A stretch of 6,509 bases of DNA from an uncultured Phycisphaerae bacterium (GTDB lineage Bacteria; Planctomycetota; Phycisphaerae; Sedimentisphaerales; Anaerohalosphaeraceae): assembly GCA_937995495.1 (NCBI GenBank), contig CALKKA010000091.1, positions 1 through 6,509 on the forward strand, written 5' to 3'. Below are positions 1 to 6,093 of the stretch, piece after piece. Every line of letters starts with the position of its first letter. Position 1 is the first letter of the stretch. Below the pieces are notes generated by a model that ran no database searches, had not been told where the DNA came from, and worked only from the letters and a program-made list of their open reading frames with translations. The translations under genes were made by a program, and so were the position numbers.

Positions 1-752
1 AAAAGATGCGCCACGACATGGACCCCTTCTACCAGGAGATCTTCGTCAAAGGTCGCATGACCCCCGATATGCGTTTCCTGCAGAAAATCGCAGTATTGGC
101 CGAGGTCGAGAACGAGATCGACGACATCCGCGGCAAGGCACCGAAGGTGATCGCCAAGGATGTGATCGACAAGTACGGCGTCCACCCCGTGATCGACTGT
201 CCGGACATCGCCGCAGCCGACGAAATGCTCGCAGCCTGTAATGCGATCACCAAAACCGGCGATTCATCCGGCGGCATCGTGGAAGTCCGCGTGACGGGCG
301 TCCCCGTCGGACTGGGCGAACCCGTCTTTTATAAGCTGGACGCTGAACTCGGCCGTATGCTGGGCATCGGCGCGGTCAAGGGCGTCGAGGTCGGCGCTGG
401 ATTCGCCGTCAAGGACATGACCGGCCACCAGAGCAACGACCAGCTGCACTCCGAGAATGGCAAGGTCGTATTCGATTCCAACCACGCCGGCGGCATCACA
501 GGCGGACTCAGCAGCGGACAGGACATCGTCGTCAAGCTGGCTGTCAAACCAACCCCGACGATCGACAAACCCCAGCACACAATCGATAAGTACACGCTGG
601 AGAATACCGACTTGGCAGCGATCACCCGCCGTGACCCTACGATCGTCGGACGCATCTGGCCAGTGGCAGAAAACTACACCGCCATGGTCATCCTGGACCA
701 CCTCTTGGCGTATTTGGGTTATGAGCAGATGAAAGCAAAGTTCGCGAAGTAG
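1..752 (+). CDS. aroC: Chorismate synthase, 3' part (gene begins before the window)
   Basis: Chorismate synthase makes chorismate from 5-enolpyruvylshikimate-3-phosphate using reduced FMN, the last step of the shikimate pathway, in the cytoplasm. The reading frame is open from the first bases (first full codon at 3) and ends with TAG at 750-752, giving about 249 residues; the family is usually about 350-400, so the N-terminal part with the GESHG motif lies outside. Numbering from the Met at position 6, visible hallmarks are CPD (65-67), GDSSGG (85-90), GVPVGLGEPVF, AVKGVEVG, SNHAGGITGGLSSGQ, KPTPTI, and the C-terminal RRDPTIVGRIWPVAE (residues 209-223). The ATG at 6 is internal, not a start. 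The roughly 64 residues before CPD do not align with E. coli or B. subtilis AroC as I recall them. Third codon positions are much richer in G/C than in tsaB or cysH. The identification is firm; only the 5' portion is uncertain. Confidence 0.95.
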   Translation, partial: KMRHDMDPFYQEIFVKGRMTPDMRFLQKIAVLAEVENEIDDIRGKAPKVIAKDVIDKYGVHPVIDCPDIAAADEMLAACNAITKTGDSSGGIVEVRVTGVPVGLGEPVFYKLDAELGRMLGIGAVKGVEVGAGFAVKDMTGHQSNDQLHSENGKVVFDSNHAGGITGGLSSGQDIVVKLAVKPTPTIDKPQHTIDKYTLENTDLAAITRRDPTIVGRIWPVAENYTAMVILDHLLAYLGYEQMKAKFAK

Positions 753-790
753 TTCATAGATCCGAGCCCAAAGCTCGAAGTTGAAATAAA

Positions 791-827
791 AAAAGGGAGC
801 ACAACTAACTGTGCTCCCTTTTACTTT
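791..827. terminator. Bidirectional rho-independent terminator between aroC and the secretin gene
   Basis: A 13-bp uninterrupted stem forms between AAAAGGGAGCACA (791-803) and TGTGCTCCCTTTT (810-822) around the 6-base loop ACTAAC. On the plus strand the core is followed by TTTTACTTT. On the minus strand the A-run at 788-794 becomes a T-run after the stem. It can therefore end both aroC from the left and the secretin transcript from the right, as expected between convergent genes whose stop codons are 92 bases apart. Confidence 0.92.
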
Positions 828-844
828 ATCATGTTAAGAAGTTC

Positions 845-3800
845 TTATCGACGAGACAAGGCACCAATCGCATCCGCTTCCACTTCATCCTGCAGAAGGA
901 TCGTGGGTTTGACCAAAATCAATAACATCAGCTTGTCATCAACGATGCTGCGGTTTGAGAAGAATCGCCCCATAACGGGCAATTTACTGAGAATAGGCGC
1001 TCCCGATTCGATCTCTTTCATCGATGTTACCGTCAAGCCGCCCAGCATCAGTGTTCCGCGGTCCGGCACAGCGACACGGGTTTGAACCGAAGATGTTTGC
1101 GTCGTGGGAAGGATATATTCATCCGTAACCTCCGAACCATCGGGAGCAAAACCGATCGCCGTTTCAGTATCTTGAGAGATCAAATCACTCAAATAGGTAA
1201 TAACGCGAAGAACGACAAACTTTTTGTCGGCCGTTAGCACGGGTGTAATACTCAAGCTAACGCCCGTCGTAATGTCTTCGTTTTCGTTTTCCCACCAGAA
1301 CACCTGGGTTGTTGTATTGGCATTTGTAACCGAATCAGCATTAAACTCACTGCCGGTCTTCAGGCGTTGATCCGTGATAACCTGCATCGTCGCCGATTCA
1401 CCGTTGAGGACCATGACCTTCGGGGCTTGAAGTTGTTTTGCGTTGCTGTGGGCCTCTGTAGCTCGCAGGATGAACTGAACCTGAAGATCATCCAACGACT
1501 CATAACTAAACGCCGTATTCAACGCCGAACTCGTCAGGGCGCCCAAACTGCCGGGCAGACCCGTATCCTGCGGTTGAGTATGAGTCGCAGAGTCCTGCTG
1601 GATGCTGGTAAAGCCAAATCCGCCACCCAGCTTTAACTGCGTAATATCCACATCCAGCCCAATATCTTCCAAAAAGTTTTCGGTAACCAGAAGGAATCGC
1701 GCCTCAATCGCAATCTGCTGACCCAGATCCTTCCGCAATTTTTCTAATAGATCATTAACTTGCTTGTGAACATCGGGTGTCTGATAGATAATCAGCTTGC
1801 TTTCGCCATATTGATCAATCCGGCCCTCGCCGCCCTCGTCATACCAGGTATCAGGCTCAACCGTTTGCTGGATGGTGTAGATCAACTGATAGGCCCTGTA
1901 TTCAGACTGCCAGTTTCCGACACTGTTTTGACCGCCACCACCTTGACCGCCTCTACTGCCGCCGCCACCGCCGCCTCTGCTGCCACCGCCGCCGCCAAAA
2001 CCGCCGCCACCGCCACCGCCAAAACCACCGCCACCGCTGCTACCGCCGCCGAAACCACCACCGCCGCCGCCGCCGCTGCTACCGCCGCCGAAACCACCGC
2101 CGCCGCCGCCGCCACCGCCTTGACCGCCCTGATTGTTTGTACTGTATTCATCAAAATTGGCTGGAGGATTGACCAGATCTGAAACATCATACATCTCGGT
2201 CGTAAAATTAGTGGGCAATGATTCCTCAGTTGCAACCGTAATCGTACCGTCCTGCACCACAAAATCGACTTCAGAAAAGCTGCCGCTACTGATCGCTTCC
2301 AACAACTGCGTCAACACAGTCCTCAAAAGGACACTCCTAAAACCCACACCGTCTATACCAATCAATGTATCTTTTTCGATAAAAGCATTGTCCTGCAAAT
2401 CGGGCCAACGGACAATGATCGGAAGTGGAGGCGACACGGAGTTCTGTAAAATATCAATTGCCTCCTCAAACGTTGTATCTTCAGTCAAAATCGAAAGATC
2501 GACGGTTGTGTCCAGGAGATTGTGAATCGCCTCATCTGCCGGGCTTGCGGCATCTTCCATAGCCGCTTCTCGGCGTTCAGAGATTTCTTTCCAGTTACGC
2601 GGAAAATTAATCTCTTCGGAAAATGGAATCATTTGTTTCTGTGCATTCATCAGCAAAGCAACCTCTTCCCTGTCGGTTTCATCCTGAATGCGCCGCTGCT
2701 CAATATAATTAACGGTGTGTTCAAGAGTCTGCTTTATAATCAGCGCCCGTTGATTCAGGGGATCAATGTCCAGAAGCTGTTCTAATTGCCCCAGCGCCTC
2801 TTCATAGCGCTGCTCTTTCTGAAAAGCGAAAGCACGATCCATATAATCAACCACTGCCTGAGCCCGTTGTGAATCCATCGTCTGACGAATCTGGCCAGCC
2901 ATTGCATCAGCACTTTCCTGACGCTCAATTTCAGCCTGCTGTTGCGACACCTGCTGGCTCTCGTTGACCTTCTGCTCAAGGTTCGTCAACTGGGCGGTGT
3001 AATCTGAATAAAGGGTGTCACCCAGTAACATTTTATTTTTTTCCACGGTCGAAAACGCGCGTCGAAGCGATTGTCTCGCTTCATCAAACTGTCCGTTATC
3101 AAGAGCCTGTTGGGCCTTCTCTGCAGCATCTTTGACCATCGCCATCGTATAATCGACCTGCACAGCACGCTTCTGCTTGACAACCTCCAGATAGGAAAGT
3201 TCATCCTGATGAGCCTCCATGGAGGCGCTGTCGCTCACCTGACGGTCGACCTCAATCTCTAACAGATCAATCGGTTCGATATCCTCATCCATACCAGAGG
3301 GAACAGATCGGACTTCCTGATCTGTCTCCATTGGGGACATGATATCAACAACTGGTGACGTTGGCTTTGCGGCAGTTCCTGTATCAATCAATAACACATA
3401 CTGCTCCGGACTCTTATCCCCTTTGACCGGGTAACCGGACTCAATAACCTGCATGAATCCCTTTCGAGCCAAATCAGACTGTCCGCTGTTATACGAAGAG
3501 ACGCTTTGATCAAACAACATTTGCCATTTCTGCTGTTCAGCCCGATACTGAGCGGTCACCTGCTGATAGCTGTCCTCTATCATCTGCCGTTCCTGATCGC
3601 TGGCATACTGGCTTCCCTTGATCTGGGAAAGCAGGCCAAGCGCATCCTGATATTTGCCCTGCTCAGCCAATGTATCGCTTTGCTGCAAAGCGCGAGCAAT
3701 TTTTTCACGCTCTTCAAGGGATTGGTTAATCAGGGCTTGCAACTTGGCAATCTCCTGATGCTGACGCTCAGAAATATAAGCGACATAATCATCAGACGTT

Positions 3801-4015
3801 TGCAAATTGCTAAGCTGGCCCTGCGCCTGTTTGTAGAGGCCACGATTGACCTGTTCAGTGGCAATTCGGATGGTCATATCGATCTTGGCTCGTTTTGCCT
3901 GATCGACACTTGAAGGCTTTGCAGAAACAGCCACCGAATATCCCCCCAAAAGAATCGCTAACGCGATAATAGACACGAACTTACGATTGCATAAAAAAGA
4001 AAGCAACTTCACCAT
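845..4015 (-). CDS. Secretin-family outer-membrane channel protein (type II/III secretion or type IV pilus PilQ-like) with Gly-rich linker
   Basis: Secretins form multimeric gated channels in the outer membrane for type II/III secretion, type IV pili or phage export. Numbering is from the ATG at 4015 (1056 aa). Residues 1-32 form a Sec signal peptide: basic start, hydrophobic IIALAILLGG, likely cleavage after VSA. Residues about 40-490 are Gln/Glu-rich and helical with TPR-like stretches (RYEEALGQLEQLLDIDP). Residues about 499-609 resemble the STN/N0 short domain. Residues 630-695 are almost all glycine with F, S and R. Residues about 700-780 are N-domain-like (LIIYQTPDVHKQVNDLL). Residues about 780-1044 are the secretin beta-domain with VPDRGTLMLGGL (983-994) and GAPILSKLPVMGRFF (1005-1019). 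The frame extends to an ATG at 4048, but that has no Shine-Dalgarno and would put a non-signal stretch first; GGAGG at 4019-4023 supports the ATG at 4015 or the GTG at 4012. No partner secretion gene is nearby, so the system served is unknown. Overall layout recalls planctomycete secretins (inference). Confidence 0.9.
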   Translation of the reverse strand: MVKLLSFLCNRKFVSIIALAILLGGYSVAVSAKPSSVDQAKRAKIDMTIRIATEQVNRGLYKQAQGQLSNLQTSDDYVAYISERQHQEIAKLQALINQSLEEREKIARALQQSDTLAEQGKYQDALGLLSQIKGSQYASDQERQMIEDSYQQVTAQYRAEQQKWQMLFDQSVSSYNSGQSDLARKGFMQVIESGYPVKGDKSPEQYVLLIDTGTAAKPTSPVVDIMSPMETDQEVRSVPSGMDEDIEPIDLLEIEVDRQVSDSASMEAHQDELSYLEVVKQKRAVQVDYTMAMVKDAAEKAQQALDNGQFDEARQSLRRAFSTVEKNKMLLGDTLYSDYTAQLTNLEQKVNESQQVSQQQAEIERQESADAMAGQIRQTMDSQRAQAVVDYMDRAFAFQKEQRYEEALGQLEQLLDIDPLNQRALIIKQTLEHTVNYIEQRRIQDETDREEVALLMNAQKQMIPFSEEINFPRNWKEISERREAAMEDAASPADEAIHNLLDTTVDLSILTEDTTFEEAIDILQNSVSPPLPIIVRWPDLQDNAFIEKDTLIGIDGVGFRSVLLRTVLTQLLEAISSGSFSEVDFVVQDGTITVATEESLPTNFTTEMYDVSDLVNPPANFDEYSTNNQGGQGGGGGGGGGFGGGSSGGGGGGGFGGGSSGGGGFGGGGGGGFGGGGGSRGGGGGGSRGGQGGGGQNSVGNWQSEYRAYQLIYTIQQTVEPDTWYDEGGEGRIDQYGESKLIIYQTPDVHKQVNDLLEKLRKDLGQQIAIEARFLLVTENFLEDIGLDVDITQLKLGGGFGFTSIQQDSATHTQPQDTGLPGSLGALTSSALNTAFSYESLDDLQVQFILRATEAHSNAKQLQAPKVMVLNGESATMQVITDQRLKTGSEFNADSVTNANTTTQVFWWENENEDITTGVSLSITPVLTADKKFVVLRVITYLSDLISQDTETAIGFAPDGSEVTDEYILPTTQTSSVQTRVAVPDRGTLMLGGLTVTSMKEIESGAPILSKLPVMGRFFSNRSIVDDKLMLLILVKPTILLQDEVEADAIGALSRR
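1927..2128 (-). repeat. GGN-codon low-complexity tract encoding the Gly-rich linker
   Basis: On the plus strand this is an almost pure CCG/CCA run with short interruptions; on the coding strand it reads GGC/GGT/GGA for about 66 residues. Motifs GGFGGGSSGG and GGGSRGG recur. It falls between the STN/N0-like domain and the next N-domain of the secretin, in frame and without stops. Long open frames in other registers here (poly-Ala or Ala/Thr readings) are by-products of the trinucleotide bias. Confidence 0.9.
2034..2098. repeat. Perfect 26-bp direct repeat with 39-bp period
   Basis: The segment CCGCTGCTACCGCCGCCGAA followed by ACCACC occurs at 2034-2059 and again, identically, at 2073-2098. 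The 39-bp period is 13 codons, so gain or loss of a unit keeps the secretin frame. Each copy encodes GGFGGGSSG on the minus strand. Identity down to synonymous positions suggests a recent tandem duplication rather than codon bias alone. Confidence 0.85.
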
Positions 4016-4018
4016 AAA

Positions 4019-4023
4019 CCTCC
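4019..4023 (-). promoter_or_regulatory. Shine-Dalgarno of the secretin gene (decides the start)
   Basis: The minus strand reads GGAGG-TTT-ATG-GTG. GGAGG lies 3 bases before the ATG at 4015 and 6 bases before the GTG at 4012, so spacing slightly favours GTG. Both give the same signal peptide. The upstream in-frame ATG at 4048 is preceded by AT-rich sequence without any purine-rich element. Confidence 0.75.
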
Positions 4024-4082
4024 ACAGATTAGGATAGAATAAGACCATTTAAAATAATTCCATAAGAAGACCGCTTTTTATG

Positions 4083-4110
4083 ATTATATCGGCCGTCCCA
4101 TTAGTGTATA
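4083..4110 (-). promoter_or_regulatory. Candidate sigma70-type promoter of the secretin gene
   Basis: On the minus strand, TATACA (4105-4110, 4 of 6 to the -35 consensus) is followed after 16 bases by a perfect TATAAT (4083-4088). Transcription would begin near 4076, leaving a leader of about 60 bases before the start at 4015. It lies in the AT-rich divergent spacer, where a promoter is expected. The -35 is only moderate. Confidence 0.5.
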
Positions 4111-4169
4111 ATTAATGAAAGCTAAAAGCAAGTGAAAAAATAGTCAATCTGGAATAGATAGGCTTGTTT

Positions 4170-4206
4170 TTGACACTGATAAGGGGCATCTTTGCGTAAT
4201 AATAAT
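4170..4206 (+). promoter_or_regulatory. Weak candidate promoter of tsaB
   Basis: A perfect TTGACA sits at 4170-4175. The obvious AT-rich -10-like string TAATAATAAT (4197-4206) lies 21 bases downstream, longer than the usual 16-18, and the hexamers at normal spacing are poor. The location just before tsaB fits, but the spacing does not, so this is tentative. Confidence 0.3.
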
Positions 4207-4233
4207 GCTTTTAAAGGACCTTAAACTTCAATT

Positions 4234-4947
4234 ATGACCGATAAACTGATTATTGCAATTGAAACCTCCGGGCGGCTTGGCTCGGTTGCCGTCGGACGGG
4301 GTAGCGAGTTGATCTCGGAGGCACCGTTTTCCGAATTTATGAAGCACAGTGCCGAATTATTCAGCGTTCTCGAAAAACAGCTTCATCAGGCCGGTGCCGC
4401 CGTACATGATATCGAAAAAGTCTTTATTACTGCCGGACCGGGTAGTTTTACCGGACTTCGAATCGCGGTCACCACTGCCAAGATGTTCTATTTTACACAG
4501 AGTGCCCAGATTGTCGCCGCCGATTCAATGGATGTCGTTGCTGAAAACGCATCACGATATGCCGCAGATACTGGCCAAACAGTAAATTCAATTGCCACGA
4601 TTTTGGATGCAAAAAAAAATCTTTTTTATGCCGCTGTCTATGATCGGGTTGATGGGAACTGGGATAAATGTCTCGATACGCAGACCATAACTGCCGAAGG
4701 TCTCTTGGACTGGCTGGAAACTAATCATAAAAAAGCCGTTGGCCTACTGGGTGAGGGCCTGGTCTATTACGCTGAAAAGTTCAACTCGCCATTGACCTTT
4801 CTTATTGATAAGCCATACTGGTCTGCCACTGCAACCGGGTTGTTTCGCCTGGGTGCTCGCATGGCTGCTGCGAACCAATTCGCTGATCCGTTAGCACTAA
4901 AGCCGAAGTACGTGGGTCTACCGGATGCCGTCGCAAAGCAGAGATGA
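4234..4947 (+). CDS. tsaB: tRNA threonylcarbamoyladenosine biosynthesis protein TsaB
   Basis: TsaB (YeaZ) is an ASKHA-fold, catalytically degenerate paralogue of TsaD. With TsaD and TsaE it transfers the threonylcarbamoyl group to A37 of ANN-decoding tRNAs in the cytoplasm. The 237-residue length is typical of bacterial TsaB. Visible hallmarks are the N-terminal IIAIETSGRLGSVAV phosphate-loop-like strand (6-20), the KHSAEL segment (37-42), and the signature AGPGSFTGLRIAVTTAK (67-83). The C-terminal KPKYVGLPDA matches the usual family end (KPxYLR). The start is ATG at 4234: an in-frame TAA at 4222-4224 blocks extension and the next Met is residue 36. The nearest Shine-Dalgarno-like element, AAAGGA at 4213-4218, is 15 bases away, so initiation may be weak or leader-structured. 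No rimI, tsaD or tsaE neighbour is visible; the gene diverges from the secretin gene and converges with cysH. Confidence 0.95.
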   Translation: MTDKLIIAIETSGRLGSVAVGRGSELISEAPFSEFMKHSAELFSVLEKQLHQAGAAVHDIEKVFITAGPGSFTGLRIAVTTAKMFYFTQSAQIVAADSMDVVAENASRYAADTGQTVNSIATILDAKKNLFYAAVYDRVDGNWDKCLDTQTITAEGLLDWLETNHKKAVGLLGEGLVYYAEKFNSPLTFLIDKPYWSATATGLFRLGARMAAANQFADPLALKPKYVGLPDAVAKQR

Positions 4948-4985
4948 ACGAGTCTGCCCACGAACTGAATGCCATCGGACTGTGA

Positions 4986-5039
4986 AATCGTCCCCCTTGA
5001 GCAAAATACTCTGGTGGGCAAGTCCACGGGGGTGCGATT
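4986..5039. repeat. Imperfect inverted repeat between tsaB and cysH 3' ends
   Basis: AATCG-T-CCCCC (4986-4996) can pair with GGGGG-TG-CGATT (5028-5039), ten pairs with a one/two-base internal loop. Within it, GTGG and CCAC form a second small hairpin. The right arm overlaps the cysH stop codon by two bases. There is no T-run on either side, so this is not a classical intrinsic terminator. It is the only dyad I see between these convergent genes and might act as a weak or Rho-assisted 3' end on both strands. Confidence 0.4.
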
Positions 5040-5766
5040 AAATACCATCGCCGTCGATATGCAGGCCGCACTCCTTGTGCGACTGTTCCCAAGGCCATTT
5101 TCCAGCCCGCTTGGGAGCATCATCCTTGACGGGGATGTGGCATGGCTTACAGCCAATCTCGCGAAACTTCTCTCCATAAGGTGATTCAAAATCATACAAT
5201 TTATTATAGGGAACTGCATTATCCTTGATATAAGCGTCGATCTGCTCCTGTGTCCAGTCAACCAGCGGATTGATCTTGATAACCTCTATATCGCCCATTT
5301 TGACGATGGAAACTTTTTCAGCACTACTCTGACGGTGGTCTGACTGATCAGCGCGGAGTCCGGAAATCCAAACATCCAGATCCAGAAGTTTTTTCAAAAG
5401 CGGAAGACGCTTGCGGATCTCGCAGCAGCGAAGCCTTCCCAGCGATGAGAAAAACGGGTATTGCCCATAATTCTTATACAAATCCTCGATATCGTTCGGA
5501 TCAGGAGTCAGTCGGTCTATCGTAATCCCGTATCGTTGCTGCGTTTCTTCAAATAACTCCAGGGTTTCATCGTAATTAAAAAGCGTATCGACGAAAAAAA
5601 CAAAGAACTCGACATCCGACTTTGATGCCAGATCGATGATCACGCTGCCGGTTTTTTGCAAGGAAGTACCAATAGCGGCACGTTTCCCATATATTTCAAA
5701 CGCAAAACCAATTAACTCTTGCCCGTTTAGGGATTGTGCCTTAATAATAAATTCTTCTTGGTTCAT
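5038..5766 (-). CDS. cysH: Adenylyl-sulfate (APS) reductase, thioredoxin-dependent, [4Fe-4S] type
   Basis: Assimilatory reductase of the CysH family that reduces adenylyl sulfate to sulfite with thioredoxin, in the cytoplasm, supplying sulfur for cysteine. The 242 residues cover a full-length protein. Visible elements are a PP-loop-like nucleotide segment GTSLQKTGSVIIDL (33-46), FVDTLFNYDETLEL (58-71), the cysteine pair in CCEIRK (114-119), WISGLRADQS (133-142), CKPC (206-209), RAGKWPWE (220-227), and the C-terminal catalytic Cys in KECGLH (231-236). Cys114, Cys115, Cys206 and Cys209 are the ligands expected for the [4Fe-4S] cluster, which in this family goes with APS rather than PAPS as substrate; that preference is inferred. 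The ATG at 5766 has only a weak GAAAGAT-like element upstream, but an N-terminus of this length fits. Codons are AT-rich at third positions. No other sulfate-assimilation gene is visible in the window. Confidence 0.94.
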   Translation of the reverse strand: MNQEEFIIKAQSLNGQELIGFAFEIYGKRAAIGTSLQKTGSVIIDLASKSDVEFFVFFVDTLFNYDETLELFEETQQRYGITIDRLTPDPNDIEDLYKNYGQYPFFSSLGRLRCCEIRKRLPLLKKLLDLDVWISGLRADQSDHRQSSAEKVSIVKMGDIEVIKINPLVDWTQEQIDAYIKDNAVPYNKLYDFESPYGEKFREIGCKPCHIPVKDDAPKRAGKWPWEQSHKECGLHIDGDGI

Positions 5767-5822
5767 CGAGTATCTTTCATTTCACAAAAAAGCGTATACC
5801 TACTTTGTTCTATAGGAATACT

Positions 5823-5851
5823 ATAATATAGCACCAGGTGTTCGAAGTCAA
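5823..5851 (-). promoter_or_regulatory. sigma70-type promoter of cysH with overlapping palindromes
   Basis: On the minus strand, TTGACT (5846-5851, 5 of 6) is followed after 17 bases by TATTAT (5823-5828, 5 of 6). The start site would be near 5816, giving a leader of about 50 bases. The region is tiled by perfect dyads: CTATAATATAG (5821-5831), CACCAGGTG (5832-5840) and TTCGAA (5841-5846). CTATAG at 5810-5815 repeats the first theme near the start site. These are candidate operator half-sites; no regulator is identified. Confidence 0.65.
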
Positions 5852-6043
5852 TTAATGGTTTTAAAGAAAAAGACGATGCTCATCTTTTTGCGGCAGTGGT
5901 TTGGAATACCACTTCGTTATCAAAGATGTGAGGATGGACTAATAACTTGGCAAAAAAGATGCTGTGGTTCAAGGAACTTCTGAGAAACAGCGGAAGTTAA
6001 CGAATACCGGTAAAACGGGGCATTGAAACGAAATGAATAGGAA
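5852..6043. other. Intergenic stretch with several hairpins, no credible long gene
   Basis: No credible long gene is visible on either strand. Hairpin potential is high. AGTGGT (5895-5900) pairs with ACCACT (5908-5913) around a 7-base loop, nested inside CATCTTT (5881-5887) and AAAGATG (5922-5928). TTCGTTA (5913-5919) is complementary to TAACGAA (5998-6004), GCTGT to ACAGC (5961-5991), and AACTTC to GAAGTT (5975-5998). A 17-codon ORF with a TTG start (5947-6000, beginning MAKKMLWF) is present but has no well-placed Shine-Dalgarno. It may hold an unrecognised structured RNA or be mere spacer. Confidence 0.4.
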
Positions 6044-6082
6044 ACTCCCCTCCCCTGCAAAACAACACAGAGGAAAGGGAGT
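6034..6082 (-). terminator. Candidate terminator hairpin downstream of the small ORF
   Basis: On the minus strand ACTCCC (6077-6082) pairs with GGGAGT (6044-6049), and after a short internal loop CCTCTG pairs with CAGGGG, giving about 12 pairs with one G-U around a 10-base loop. The tail is TTTCCTATTC, only moderately T-rich. It lies 11 bases beyond the stop codon of the 37-codon ORF, where a terminator would be expected. The plus-strand tail is not T-rich. Confidence 0.5.
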
Positions 6083-6093
6083 ACATCATGACA

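Noticed and set aside
264..701. 145-codon minus-strand ORF inside aroC
   Set aside because: Shadow of a GC-rich coding region; no family motif, and the plus strand encodes clear AroC motifs over the same bases.
1923..2140. Gly-rich CCG/CCA tract considered as a CRISPR-like or intergenic repeat array
   Set aside because: It is in frame inside the secretin ORF, units are not separated by unique spacers, and it translates to a coherent polyglycine linker.
1760..2262. Long Ala/Thr-rich ORFs on both strands across the secretin linker
   Set aside because: Stop-free only because GGN/CCN trinucleotide repeats lack stop codons in every register; the secretin frame explains the sequence.
4767..5261. 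164-codon minus-strand ORF spanning the end of tsaB and of cysH
   Set aside because: Overlaps two firmly identified genes in other frames; composition rich in Arg/Ser as typical for out-of-frame translation.
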